From Stutzerimonas balearica DSM 6083 (GTDB lineage Bacteria > Pseudomonadota > Gammaproteobacteria > Pseudomonadales > Pseudomonadaceae): a DNA stretch of 64,000 nucleotides. This document shows positions 1 through 8,404 of the stretch, in pieces (within the stretch, counting starts at the first letter, position 1; each line of letters begins with the position of its first letter). The DNA lies in NCBI RefSeq assembly GCF_000818015.1, contig NZ_CP007511.1, positions 3,881,501 through 3,945,500 on the forward strand. Reading direction: 5' to 3'. A program made the position numbers and the translations under genes. The notes beneath the pieces were generated by a model, which was not told where the DNA came from, ran no database searches, and saw only the letters and a program-made list of their open reading frames with translations.

Positions 1-1196
1 CCGGCGTCACGCATGCCTTGCGCGACGGCCGTATCGCACCAGAGCTCGCCAACCGCCCTCGCCAGCTGCTCGGCATCCGCCACTTCGCGCAGCGCACCGG
101 CCTCGCGCAGTTGCGCTGCGATCTCGAGGAAGTTGAACAGGTGCGGCCCGCTGAGCACTGGCTTGCCCAGCGCCGCCGGTTCCAGCAGGTTGTGCCCCCC
201 GTTGGGCACCAGGCTGCCACCGACGAACGCCACGTCGGCAAGCGCAAACAGAAACAGCAGCTCGCCCATGGTGTCACCGACCAGTACCTGCGTTTCGCTC
301 TGAACCGCTTCGCCGGTCGAGCGCCGAACCGCGCTCAGGCCTTCGCGGCGGCAGAGTTCGAACACCGAGGCGAAGCGCTCCGGATGCCGCGGCACCAGGA
401 TCAGCAAGGCGTCAGGGTGCGCAGCGAGCAGGGTGCGATGCGCGGCGAGCACGATTTCGTCCTCGCCCTGGTGAGTGCTCGCCGCTATCCAGACCGGGCG
501 ATGCTGCGCCTGCCATTGCCCACGCAGTTGCTCGGCCCGCTGCGGCAGCGCCGGGTCGATGCTCAGGTCGAATTTGATCGAGCCGGTGACCTGCACACAT
601 GCGCTGCGGGCGCCAAGCCGGCGAAAGCGCTCGGCCTCGGCTTCGGTCTGCACCGCGATCAGCGCCAGTTCACCGAGCATTGGCGCGGTCAGCCCGGAAA
701 AGCGTGCATAACCGCGCGCAGAACGTTCGGACAAGCGGGCGTTGGCCAGCGCCACTGGAATACCGCGCTGCGCACACTGATGAATGTGGTTCGGCCAAAG
801 TTCGGTTTCCATCACCACCGCGAGCCGCGGACGGGCCCGCTCGATGAACCGCGCCGCGGCCCAGGGCAAGTCGTAGGGCAGATAGCAATGCTGCACGCTG
901 TCGCCAAACAGCGCACGGATGCGCTCGGAACCGGTCGGCGTCATGCAGGTGACGGTGATCGGCAGTTGCGGATGGCGCGCCATCAGCTGGCGAATCATCG
1001 GTGCCGCGGCAATGCTCTCGCCCACCGACACGGCATGCACCCAGATGCCGCCGGGACGCAACGCCGGCAGCCCGAGCGCAAAGCGTTCACCGATGCGCTG
1101 CCGATAGGCCGGCGCACGGCGTCCGCGCCAGAACAGACGCAGCAGGATCAGGGGCAAGCCGAGGTGGAACAACAGCGTATAGAGGGTGCGATTCAT
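1..1196 (-). CDS. waaA: 3-deoxy-D-manno-octulosonic acid (Kdo) transferase, 3' end outside window
   Basis: Transfers Kdo from CMP-Kdo to lipid IVA on the cytoplasmic face of the inner membrane, the first step of LPS core synthesis. The reverse-strand frame opens with ATG at 1196 and runs off the left edge after about 398 residues; family members are about 425 aa, so roughly the last 25-30 residues are missing. Seen: an N-terminal hydrophobic anchor (residues 5-22), VHAVSVGES with the acidic catalytic residue at E60, a TETELWPN stretch, and near the end FVGGSLVPNGGHNLLEPAALG, typical of the GT30 nucleotide-sugar site. It diverges from the SMR gene at 1308. The truncation is only the window boundary; the frame is clean. 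Family assignment is secure. Confidence 0.96.
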   Translation of the reverse strand, partial: MNRTLYTLLFHLGLPLILLRLFWRGRRAPAYRQRIGERFALGLPALRPGGIWVHAVSVGESIAAAPMIRQLMARHPQLPITVTCMTPTGSERIRALFGDSVQHCYLPYDLPWAAARFIERARPRLAVVMETELWPNHIHQCAQRGIPVALANARLSERSARGYARFSGLTAPMLGELALIAVQTEAEAERFRRLGARSACVQVTGSIKFDLSIDPALPQRAEQLRGQWQAQHRPVWIAASTHQGEDEIVLAAHRTLLAAHPDALLILVPRHPERFASVFELCRREGLSAVRRSTGEAVQSETQVLVGDTMGELLFLFALADVAFVGGSLVPNGGHNLLEPAALGKPVLSGPHLFNFLEIAAQLREAGALREVADAEQLARAVGELWCDTAVAQGMRDA

Positions 1197-1307
1197 GGGC
1201 GCGGAGCTTAACAAGCTGCCTGGCCGCGAGCCACAGCCGCTGCCGGGCGAACTTGTCAGCGGGAGCACGACCGAACGATATGCCCTCGTCACCAACAGGA
1301 TTGCGTC

Positions 1308-1640
1308 ATGTCCGGCTACCTCTACCTGGCTATCGCCATCTGCGCCGAAGTTGTCGCCACCACCTCGATGAAAGCTCTGGCTGGCTTCAGCCGCCCTCTG
1401 CCCTTGCTGCTGGTGGTCACCGGCTACGGCCTGTCGTTCTGGATGCTTGCCCTGGTGGTTCGCACCATCCCGGTGGGCATCGCCTATGCCATCTGGGCCG
1501 GGCTCGGCATCGTACTGGTCAGCATCGCGGCGGCGATCCTCTATCGCCAGCACCTGGACCTGCCGGCCGTGCTGGGCATGGCGCTGATCATCGCCGGCGT
1601 GGTGGTCATCCAGTTGTTCTCCGGCAGCACCGGCCACTAA
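1308..1640 (+). CDS. Small multidrug resistance (SMR) transporter, EmrE-like
   Basis: A 110-residue inner-membrane protein of four transmembrane helices, the usual SMR size. The family exchanges protons for lipophilic cations (EmrE) or guanidinium (Gdx/SugE). Seen: the essential membrane glutamate at E14 in helix 1 (AEVVATTSMK), the loop IPVGIAYAIWAGLGIV, and a final helix ending in GSTGH. The AEV..T..MK and YAIWAG motifs fit the EmrE/Qac subgroup better than SugE. The start is ATG with AGGA seven bases upstream. It is first in a rightward run with the oxidoreductase and aldo/keto reductase genes. P. aeruginosa has an SMR gene in the same position near waaA. The substrate is not determinable from sequence. 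Confidence 0.92.
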   Translation: MSGYLYLAIAICAEVVATTSMKALAGFSRPLPLLLVVTGYGLSFWMLALVVRTIPVGIAYAIWAGLGIVLVSIAAAILYRQHLDLPAVLGMALIIAGVVVIQLFSGSTGH

Positions 1641-1697
1641 GCTGCTGGCGGACTGCAGTTATACTGCGCGACCGTTTCCTCCAGATGAGGTCTGCAC

Positions 1698-2870
1698 ATG
1701 CCCGAATCCCTCAGCACCGACGTCCTGATCGTTGGCGGCGGCGTCGCCGGCCTCTGGCTCAACGCACGCCTGCGCCGGCAGGGCTTCGCGACGCTGCTGG
1801 TCGACAAGGGAACGCTGGGCGGCGGGCAGAGCGTGAAATCCCAGGGCATCATTCACGGCGGCACCAAATACGCACTGCACGGAGCGCTGACCGGCGCCTC
1901 GGAAGCCATTGCCGATATGCCGCGGCGCTGGCGCGAAGCGCTCGACGGCACCGGCGAGCTGGACCTCTCCGGCGTGCGCCTGCTGTCCGACGCGCATTAC
2001 CTGTGGTCGCCAGGCACCCTGGCCGGCAACCTCACCAGCTTCTTCGCCAGCAAGGCCGTGCGCTCGCGGGTCGGCCAGGTCAAGGGGGACGAGCTGCCGC
2101 CTGCGCTGCAGCATCCGCGCTTCAAGGGCAAGGTCTACCGCCTTGCCGAGCTGGTTCTCGACGTTCCCAGCCTGATCGCCCGCCTGGCCGAACTCGCCGG
2201 GCCCAGCCTGCTGGCTGCCGAGCGGATCGAACCGCTGCGCGAGGGCGACGAACTGGTCGGTCTGCGAGTCGATGGCCGTGACATCCGCGCGCAGCGCATC
2301 GTCTTCAGCGCCGGCGGCGGCACGGCCGAGCTGCTCGGTGCGCTCGGCCTGCAGCAACCGGCGATGCAGCGCCGGCCGCTGCACATGGTGCTGGTCAAGG
2401 CGCCGACCCTCAAGCCGCTCTATGCCCACTGCCTGGGCGGTGGGCCGAAGCCGCGCATTACCGTCACCAGCCATCCCACCGAGGACGGTCAGTGGCTGTG
2501 GTACCTGGGCGGCGAACTTGCCGAAGCGGCGGGCGTTGCACGCGACGAGGCGAGCCAGATCGCCGTGGCGAAGAAGGAACTCGCCGAGCTGGTGCCCTGG
2601 CTCGACCTCTCCGAGGCGCAGTGGGCGACCCTGCGCATCGACCGCGCGGAACCGGCACAATCCAGCCAGGCGCGACCGGACAACGCCTTTCTCGCCGAAC
2701 AGGGTCGCCTGCTGGTGGGCTGGCCGACCAAGCTCGCCCTCTCGCCGGACTTCGCCGATCGCGTCGAGGCGGCGCTGGCCCGTGACGGCATCCGCCCCAC
2801 CGCGCATGCCGCACTGCCGGCCCTGCCCCGTCCGCCGATCACCGGGCCGTTCTGGGAGGGTTTGCTGTGA
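1698..2870 (+). CDS. FAD-dependent oxidoreductase (DAO-like)
   Basis: A 390-residue protein with an N-terminal Rossmann dinucleotide-binding motif VLIVGGGVAGLWLNARLRRQGF (GxGxxG at residues 13-18) followed by an acidic-plus-lysine turn (LLVDKG), as in FAD enzymes of the glycine oxidase / glycerol-3-phosphate dehydrogenase fold. A glycine-rich KSQGIIHGGTKYAL segment near residue 50 fits the FAD pyrophosphate region, and a second flavin-binding strand may lie near VFSAGGGTAEL. The substrate is unknown. The start is ATG with GAGG seven bases upstream. The stop overlaps the GTG of the aldo/keto reductase (GTGA), so the two are probably translationally coupled and may act on the same metabolite; that is inference. 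Confidence 0.8.
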   Translation: MPESLSTDVLIVGGGVAGLWLNARLRRQGFATLLVDKGTLGGGQSVKSQGIIHGGTKYALHGALTGASEAIADMPRRWREALDGTGELDLSGVRLLSDAHYLWSPGTLAGNLTSFFASKAVRSRVGQVKGDELPPALQHPRFKGKVYRLAELVLDVPSLIARLAELAGPSLLAAERIEPLREGDELVGLRVDGRDIRAQRIVFSAGGGTAELLGALGLQQPAMQRRPLHMVLVKAPTLKPLYAHCLGGGPKPRITVTSHPTEDGQWLWYLGGELAEAAGVARDEASQIAVAKKELAELVPWLDLSEAQWATLRIDRAEPAQSSQARPDNAFLAEQGRLLVGWPTKLALSPDFADRVEAALARDGIRPTAHAALPALPRPPITGPFWEGLL

Positions 2871-3685
2871 CGATGCCAAGCCTGCATGGGCTGCTCCGGC
2901 CGCTGGGCAGCACCGGCCTGCTGGTATCGCCACTCGGCCTCGGCACCGTCAAGCTCGGCCGCGATCAGGGCGTGAAGTACCCCAGCGGCTTCCGCATTCC
3001 GGACGATACCGAGGCGGCCGCGCTGCTCGACCAGGCCCGGGCGCTCGGCATCAACCTGATCGACACCGCACCGGCCTACGGTCGCAGCGAGGAGCGTCTC
3101 GGCCCGCTGCTCGCCGGGCAGCGTGACGCCTGGGTCATCGTCAGCAAGGTCGGTGAAGAATTCGAGGATGGTCAGTCCCGCTTCGATTTTTCCCCCGCCC
3201 ATACGCGACGCTCGGTAGAGCGCAGCCTGCAACGCCTGCAGACCGATCGCCTGGAACTGGTACTGGTGCATTCCGATGGCCACGACGTCGAGGTCCTGCG
3301 CGACAGCGGCGTCTACGAGACCCTTGCCGAACTCAAGCGCGAGGGCAAGATTCTCGCCTTCGGCCTGTCCGGCAAAACGGTCGAGGGTGGCCTGCTCGCC
3401 TTGGCCGCCGGCGACTGCGCCATGGTCACCTACAACCTCAACGAGCAAAGCGAGCGTCCGGTACTGGACTATGCTGCGGCGCACGGCAAGGGCATTCTGA
3501 TCAAGAAGGCGCTGGCCAGCGGGCATGCCTGCCTGGCACCGGGCGAAGACCCGGTGCGCAAGAGTTTCGAGCTGATTTTCGGCCACCCTGGCACGACCAG
3601 CGCCATCATCGGCACGATCAATCCCGTGCACCTGGCACATAACGTCCGCACCGCCGCCGCGGTGCTGGCTCAAAGCAAGAACTGA
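2867..3685 (+). CDS. Aldo/keto reductase
   Basis: A 272-residue NADPH-dependent aldo/keto reductase of TIM-barrel type. The catalytic tetrad is visible: D66 and Y71 in NLIDTAPAYGRSEERLG, K94 in VIVSKVG and H135 in LVLVHSDG. The C-terminal part retains the cofactor region near GHPGTTSAIIGTINPVHL. The GTG start overlaps the upstream TGA by four bases. The protein is short for the superfamily (often 300-330 aa) because the loops are short, not because it is truncated. The physiological substrate is unknown; neighbours give only an association with the flavoenzyme. P. aeruginosa carries a similar pair at this locus. Confidence 0.88.
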   Translation: MTMPSLHGLLRPLGSTGLLVSPLGLGTVKLGRDQGVKYPSGFRIPDDTEAAALLDQARALGINLIDTAPAYGRSEERLGPLLAGQRDAWVIVSKVGEEFEDGQSRFDFSPAHTRRSVERSLQRLQTDRLELVLVHSDGHDVEVLRDSGVYETLAELKREGKILAFGLSGKTVEGGLLALAAGDCAMVTYNLNEQSERPVLDYAAAHGKGILIKKALASGHACLAPGEDPVRKSFELIFGHPGTTSAIIGTINPVHLAHNVRTAAAVLAQSKN

Positions 3686-3722
3686 CGCCGCCTTGCGGCC
3701 GCCCGCGACGAGGTAATCGCCG

Positions 3723-4610
3723 ATGCCGCAGACCCTGGTCCGCAAGAACCCCACCACCTTCAAGACGCTGCCACTGTTCGTCGAAGCCGGCCCCGAAGGG
3801 CTGAGCTACCAGAGCATCGGCCGGGCGCTCAATTTCAGCGAAGTGCTGCAGCGCAGGCGCCCGATCGAAATTGCCGATCCGCTGCATTTTGCCGGCGAAC
3901 TGGCCAACCTCGGCGTGTCGGTGCGCCTGACGCTGCGCTGGCAGGGCCAGGCGTTCTGGGTGCTGGTGCGGCAACGGCGCGAGGACCGCGGCGACGTGGT
4001 CCTCAAGCTGATTTCCGGCTACGTACCGGCACACGAGGTGAATCTGCCGCTGCTGACCGCCGTGCAGGAGATCGCCGAGGAATGCCTGCTGGAGACGCCG
4101 TCCGGCTGGCTCGCCGGGCGCTTCGCCGATACCTGGCTGCCGACCCCCTACGATACGGCGCTGGACTACCTCGACAGCGAGCACTTTCGGCTCGCCCCGC
4201 TTACGGGCGCCGCGCGCCCGGTGCGCTGCGGCAACCAGCCGCTGGTGGAGAGGCCGCGCGCCTATGTGCACCTGCCGACCGCTTCGCTGCAGCTGGTCTA
4301 CGACATGTGCCTGGACATCCCCGACAGTGCCGCGCAGCTGAGTCTCTACCACGTCGACGAACGCCTCGAGGAGGGACAGCTGGTCGCCCGCCTGGATCGC
4401 CAGCAACCGGACCTCTATCTGCTGCCGCTGCAGCAGGGGCAGCCGCAGCGGCGCTTGCTGCAGCTGCAAGGCGGCCAGCTGCTGCCGGTCGACACGCGCG
4501 AACTCTGGCTTTCGGAAAGTTTCGCCAGGCCGGATGGCTGGCTGGTGCGCGAAGAGCGGATTCGCTGGGAAGACTGGTGGGCCGCCAAGCCCGTCGACGC
4601 GACGGCCTGA
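3723..4610 (+). CDS. Conserved hypothetical protein with a weak Nudix-like segment
   Basis: A 295-residue soluble protein of a family I know only from pseudomonads; function unknown. No signal peptide or membrane helix. In the middle, GYVPAHEVNLPLLTAVQEIAEECLL resembles a degenerate Nudix box: a glycine and glutamate with five-residue spacing, then QEIAEE in place of REUxEE, with two extra residues and no final GU. This is suggestive, not diagnostic. The C-terminal third is rich in Leu, Gln and Arg and ends in a Trp-rich motif (RIRWEDWWAAKP). The start is ATG at 3723, with GAGG about nine bases upstream. It is last in the rightward run and is convergent with hldE, 15 bases away. Confidence 0.75.
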   Translation: MPQTLVRKNPTTFKTLPLFVEAGPEGLSYQSIGRALNFSEVLQRRRPIEIADPLHFAGELANLGVSVRLTLRWQGQAFWVLVRQRREDRGDVVLKLISGYVPAHEVNLPLLTAVQEIAEECLLETPSGWLAGRFADTWLPTPYDTALDYLDSEHFRLAPLTGAARPVRCGNQPLVERPRAYVHLPTASLQLVYDMCLDIPDSAAQLSLYHVDERLEEGQLVARLDRQQPDLYLLPLQQGQPQRRLLQLQGGQLLPVDTRELWLSESFARPDGWLVREERIRWEDWWAAKPVDATA

Positions 4611-4625
4611 CGACCCGGTGCGGCC

Positions 4626-6047
4626 TCAAGCCTTGCGGATCTTGTCGACGATGGCGGTGGTCGAGCTGTTCTCGACCAGGCCGAGCACGCGCACTTCGCC
4701 GCCATAGGCCTTGACGAGCTCGGCACCGACTACCTGGTCGACGCCATAGTCACCACCTTTGACCAGCACATCGGGGCGGACCTGGCCGAGCAGCCGCTCC
4801 GGGGTGTCTTCGGCGAAACAGACCACCCAGTCCACCGCGCCGAGACCGGCCAGCACCGCCATGCGCCGATCCACCGAGTTGATCGGCCGACCGGGGCCCT
4901 TGAGCCGGCTCACCGAGGCGTCGTCGTTGACCGCCACGACCAGCCGGTCGCCCTGCGCGCGCGCCTGCTCGAGGTAGGTCACATGGCCGGCATGCAGAAT
5001 GTCGAAGCAACCGTTGGTGAACACGATCTTCTCGCCTTGCGCGCGCGCGTCCTCGACCGCCGTCAGCAGCTGTTCGACGCTCATCACGCCGCGCTCGGAG
5101 CCTTCCTCGCGCTGCACGGCGCGGCGCAGCTCCGGCGCGCTGATGCAGGCGGTCCCCAGCTTGCCGACGACGATGCCTGCGGCCAGGTTCGACAGCGCGA
5201 CGGCGCGCGGCAACGCCTCACCGGCGGCCAGCGCGGCCGCCAGGGTGGAGATGACGGTGTCGCCGGCGCCGGTGACATCGAATACCTCGCGGGCACGCGC
5301 CGGCAGGTGCAGCGGCGAATGCTCGGGGCGCAGCAGGGTCATGCCATGTTCGCCACGGGTCACCAGCAGCGCGCCGAGGTCGAGTTCGCGCATCAGCGCG
5401 CCACCCCTGGCCACCAACTCGGCCTCGTCGGCACAGGGGCCGACGATCGCCTCGAACTCGCCAAGGTTGGGGGTGATCAGCGAGGCCCCCCGATAGATCT
5501 CGAAGTCCTTGCCTTTGGGGTCGGCCAGCACCGGGATGTTGCGCTTGCGCGCGGCCTGGATCAGCGCCTGGTGATTCTTCAGCGCACCCTTGCCGTAGTC
5601 GGAGAGCACCAGCACCTTCACGCCGTCGAGCAGTGTCTCGACTTCAGCCAGGATCGCCGCCGCGTCGGTCTCGAAGGGCTCCTCGAAGTCCATGCGCAGC
5701 AGTTGCTGGTGACGGCTCATGACCCGGAGCTTGACGATGGTCGGCTGATGTTCGATGCGCTGGAAATGCGCCTGCACGCCGGCCGCCGCCAGGCTGTCGG
5801 CCAGGCTCTGCCGCGCCTCGTCCTCGCCCGTCACGCCGACCAGCGCCACCGGGGCACCGAGGGCCGCGATGTTCAACGCCACGTTGGCCGCGCCGCCTGG
5901 GCGATCCTCGATCTGCTCGACCTTGACCACCGGCACCGGTGCCTCCGGTGAAATCCGCGAGGTCGCGCCATGCCAGTAACGATCGAGCATGACGTCCCCC
6001 ACCACCAGAACGGGGGCTTGGTCGAAACGGGGCATGGACAACTTCAT
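4626..6047 (-). CDS. hldE: Bifunctional D-glycero-beta-D-manno-heptose-7-phosphate kinase / heptose-1-phosphate adenylyltransferase
   Basis: Makes ADP-D-glycero-D-manno-heptose, the donor for the two inner-core heptoses added by WaaC and WaaF. At 473 residues it has the full bifunctional length. The N-terminal PfkB-type kinase (about 1-315) shows RPGGAANVALN near residue 50, DPKGKD, ITPNLGEFEA and the catalytic DVTGAGDT at 258-264. The C-terminal nucleotidyltransferase (about 340-473) shows FTNGCFDILHAGHVTYL with the HxGH motif at 352-355. It is the last gene of a leftward group after msbA, the mig-14-like gene and the deacetylase, with a 63-base gap. Function is certain from sequence. Confidence 0.97.
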   Translation of the reverse strand: MKLSMPRFDQAPVLVVGDVMLDRYWHGATSRISPEAPVPVVKVEQIEDRPGGAANVALNIAALGAPVALVGVTGEDEARQSLADSLAAAGVQAHFQRIEHQPTIVKLRVMSRHQQLLRMDFEEPFETDAAAILAEVETLLDGVKVLVLSDYGKGALKNHQALIQAARKRNIPVLADPKGKDFEIYRGASLITPNLGEFEAIVGPCADEAELVARGGALMRELDLGALLVTRGEHGMTLLRPEHSPLHLPARAREVFDVTGAGDTVISTLAAALAAGEALPRAVALSNLAAGIVVGKLGTACISAPELRRAVQREEGSERGVMSVEQLLTAVEDARAQGEKIVFTNGCFDILHAGHVTYLEQARAQGDRLVVAVNDDASVSRLKGPGRPINSVDRRMAVLAGLGAVDWVVCFAEDTPERLLGQVRPDVLVKGGDYGVDQVVGAELVKAYGGEVRVLGLVENSSTTAIVDKIRKA

Positions 6048-6110
6048 GAAGGGCTCCGGCGGGCAGGAAAAAACGGCGGGATCATAGCACGCGACCGAGC
6101 GGCGACCCGG

Positions 6111-7505
6111 CTACAGGTCGCGCACCCAGAACAGCTCATGCCGGCGCACGCCCTTGCGGAAGAATTCGTCATCGCCGGTCGCGGGCCAGCGACGGCCAGC
6201 CAGCACATGCTGGATCAGGCGACGCAGCCGCTTCTTGAAGGGTAGCGGCCCCTGCAGATCATGCTGCATCGCCAGGGCCATGGCCTTGTCCAGCCGCGCC
6301 GCGGAGTCCAGCGTCGGGCTCCACAGGCGGTCGGCCGGCAGCGCCTCGATGGCCGGAGGCAGGGCGACCCCGCCTTCGGCCGGCCCCATCGGCCAGCGGT
6401 CGTTGTCATGCAGATGATTGGCGTAGAGCAGCAAGGTCTCGGGCATCCACTCGCCCTCCTCGATCGCCTGGCAGACGGCCTGGGTTGCCGCGACATGATC
6501 GGCGTGCGGGTCGAGTTCGGGGTGCGGTGTGATGACCACTTCCGGGCGGAAGTGGGCCAGCAGCGTTCGCAGGTCAGCCTGCAGGTTCCGCCAGGTCGGC
6601 TGGCCGTCCTCGTCGCCGGGCAGGCGCAACGGATTGGCTTGGCGCACGCTGCGGATGTCGGTCTCGCCCGATTCTCGCGAACCGATGGCGCGCTCCGGCT
6701 CGGCCGCCATGGCCGGCAACTGCAGGCAGTAGTAGCCAAGCTGCACGCAGCGCTGCTGCGCCACGCCGCCCCAAAGCGGTACGGCCAGGCTGTCCCAGCT
6801 GCGCAGGCGGCCCTTGAGGCGTGCCGCAGCCGCCGCATCGAGCCCGAGACGACGGTACCGACCGGCCTCGATCTCCCCTTGGGTCAGGGTAACGATCGCC
6901 ACCTCGCTGGCCCTGCTGTAGAGCCCGAACGCCGCCAGTTCGGCATCATCGGCGTGCGGCGCGACGATCAGCAGCCGACGTGCGGCATAGTCCGGGTTGG
7001 TCATCGCATGCAGGATCACCTCGGGCTCGATGCGGCAATGACGAGTGCCGATGGGCAGGCTGCCGTCGCGCAGGGCCTGCTGCTGGCCGGACAGGTTCAG
7101 GTAACGCCGGCCGCGCACGCCGCGCTCGAAGTCCTGGCGATCGTCGCCGACCAGCACGTAAGGGTCGCGCAGACGCCCAAGCCAGCTCGAGCGCAACCGC
7201 ACCTCCAGCACCAGGGTATCGGCCTCGGGCAGCGCCTCGCCCAGCCGCAGGCGGCCCTGCTCGATCCGGCCGGAGAGCTGCGGGGTGCCCGCGGGAAACG
7301 CATAGCGATAATCATCGCAGGGCCGATAGAACAGGTGGTCGGCAAACCAGGCTTCGTGCGCGACCCAGAGCAGCACCAGCAGCACGGGCACCAACCAGAC
7401 GCTGACCGCCACCCCGACCATCAGCAGCCCCGCGAGTGCGGCCAGCAAGGTGATGCGCTTGTTGCGCCGATGCTGCCTGAGCAGTTGCTGTTTGCGTGAC
7501 ACCAT
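6111..7505 (-). CDS. dnpA: PIG-L family de-N-acetylase, DnpA-like
   Basis: A 464-residue protein with two hydrophobic segments near the N terminus (about residues 18-50), so probably anchored in the inner membrane. A LmbE/PIG-L domain begins around residue 178: IVAPHADDAELAAFG (variant of the AHPDDE metal motif, residues 183-189) and, later, ITPHPELDPHADHVAA, which supplies the second metal-binding histidines. Such enzymes remove N-acetyl groups from amino sugars. DnpA (PA5002) in the P. aeruginosa LPS region is the presumed counterpart and has been linked to persistence; the LPS substrate is inferred. The ATG at 7505 lies two bases after the upstream stop, with AGGTG as ribosome-binding site, so it is coupled to the mig-14-like gene. 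Confidence 0.85.
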   Translation of the reverse strand: MVSRKQQLLRQHRRNKRITLLAALAGLLMVGVAVSVWLVPVLLVLLWVAHEAWFADHLFYRPCDDYRYAFPAGTPQLSGRIEQGRLRLGEALPEADTLVLEVRLRSSWLGRLRDPYVLVGDDRQDFERGVRGRRYLNLSGQQQALRDGSLPIGTRHCRIEPEVILHAMTNPDYAARRLLIVAPHADDAELAAFGLYSRASEVAIVTLTQGEIEAGRYRRLGLDAAAAARLKGRLRSWDSLAVPLWGGVAQQRCVQLGYYCLQLPAMAAEPERAIGSRESGETDIRSVRQANPLRLPGDEDGQPTWRNLQADLRTLLAHFRPEVVITPHPELDPHADHVAATQAVCQAIEEGEWMPETLLLYANHLHDNDRWPMGPAEGGVALPPAIEALPADRLWSPTLDSAARLDKAMALAMQHDLQGPLPFKKRLRRLIQHVLAGRRWPATGDDEFFRKGVRRHELFWVRDL

Positions 7506-7507
7506 GC

Positions 7508-8404
7508 TTACACCTGATAAACCGGCACGCGGTTGCACCAGCGGTCCTTGTATTCGCGATCGGCACGGCCGAAGGAATAGCGCAAGGGCTTGCCCAAGGC
7601 CCGCGCCTCAGCCCAGGCCTCTTGCGTATTGACGAAGCTGAGCACGCTGCCGGGGCTGAAATCGCGCTGCCCCGGATCGACGCCACCGTTGATGTACTCG
7701 ATCGACACCCAGTTCGGCGACTCGACGCGGTAAAGGATCTGAATGGCGATCGGCTGATCCTCGAGCAACACCACCGAGCCCACCATGAATTCACGCAGCA
7801 GCTCGAAAACCATTTCCAGATGCCCCTTGCCGGGCGCCTCGAAGTTCCAGCGGCGCTGAAACAGATCGGCATAGATGCTCGCCTGCTCGGCAGGGCTGAA
7901 CGCCTGCATCGGCCGCAGCACGCCGCCGGCCTCCTCCAGCAGGCGCTGCTCGCGGCGCTGGTTGTAGCGGAACTTCTTGGAGTATTCCTCTGGCTCCCGG
8001 GCCAGGGCGAGGCCTTCGGGCTGCTCGTGCAGTGCGGCGATGCGCCCGACGTTGAGCGAAGACACATAGCGCAGGCGCTGGCGCACCGGCACGCAGGCCG
8101 TGTCCGCGATCGGCAGAATGACTTCGGCGTTGCCCAGGTCGAACAGCCCGCGCTTGCCGCTCTTTTTCAGCACATCCTTGGCCAGCGCCAAGTGCCGGCC
8201 CCAGCAGGGTACGGCAGCCACCAGCTCGCCGCCCTGCTCCCAGCCCAGATAACGCACCGGAATACCGGCCAGAGCGGCCAATCGTTCGATGACGTCCGGA
8301 TGGGTGGCCACGCTGCCGCCAAAGCGCTGCCAGATGGAACGGTAGGTCGGCGCATCGATCACCTGCCAGCCGCGCTCGCGCCAGCTCCGCAGAAACCCAA
8401 GCAT
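7508..8404 (-). CDS. mig-14: Mig-14-like / FemAB-type acyltransferase
   Basis: A 298-residue protein with a GNAT/FemAB-like C-terminal half: SKKFRYNQRREQRLLEE (basic helix), PAEQASIYADLFQRRWNF, a central VGSVVLLEDQPIAIQILYRV strand pair and SPGSVLSFVNTQEA followed by YSFGRADREYKDRW. This pattern fits the Mig-14 family, linked to antimicrobial peptide resistance in Salmonella and P. aeruginosa. The biochemical reaction is not known. The preferred start is ATG at 8404, sharing a base with the msbA stop (TGATG); a GTG one codon upstream is equally possible. The tight spacing to msbA and the deacetylase indicates one transcript devoted to LPS. Confidence 0.78.
   Translation of the reverse strand: MLGFLRSWRERGWQVIDAPTYRSIWQRFGGSVATHPDVIERLAALAGIPVRYLGWEQGGELVAAVPCWGRHLALAKDVLKKSGKRGLFDLGNAEVILPIADTACVPVRQRLRYVSSLNVGRIAALHEQPEGLALAREPEEYSKKFRYNQRREQRLLEEAGGVLRPMQAFSPAEQASIYADLFQRRWNFEAPGKGHLEMVFELLREFMVGSVVLLEDQPIAIQILYRVESPNWVSIEYINGGVDPGQRDFSPGSVLSFVNTQEAWAEARALGKPLRYSFGRADREYKDRWCNRVPVYQV

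Noticed and set aside
1..1196. waaA as a broken gene
   Set aside because: The missing C terminus is caused by the window edge; the frame is uninterrupted.
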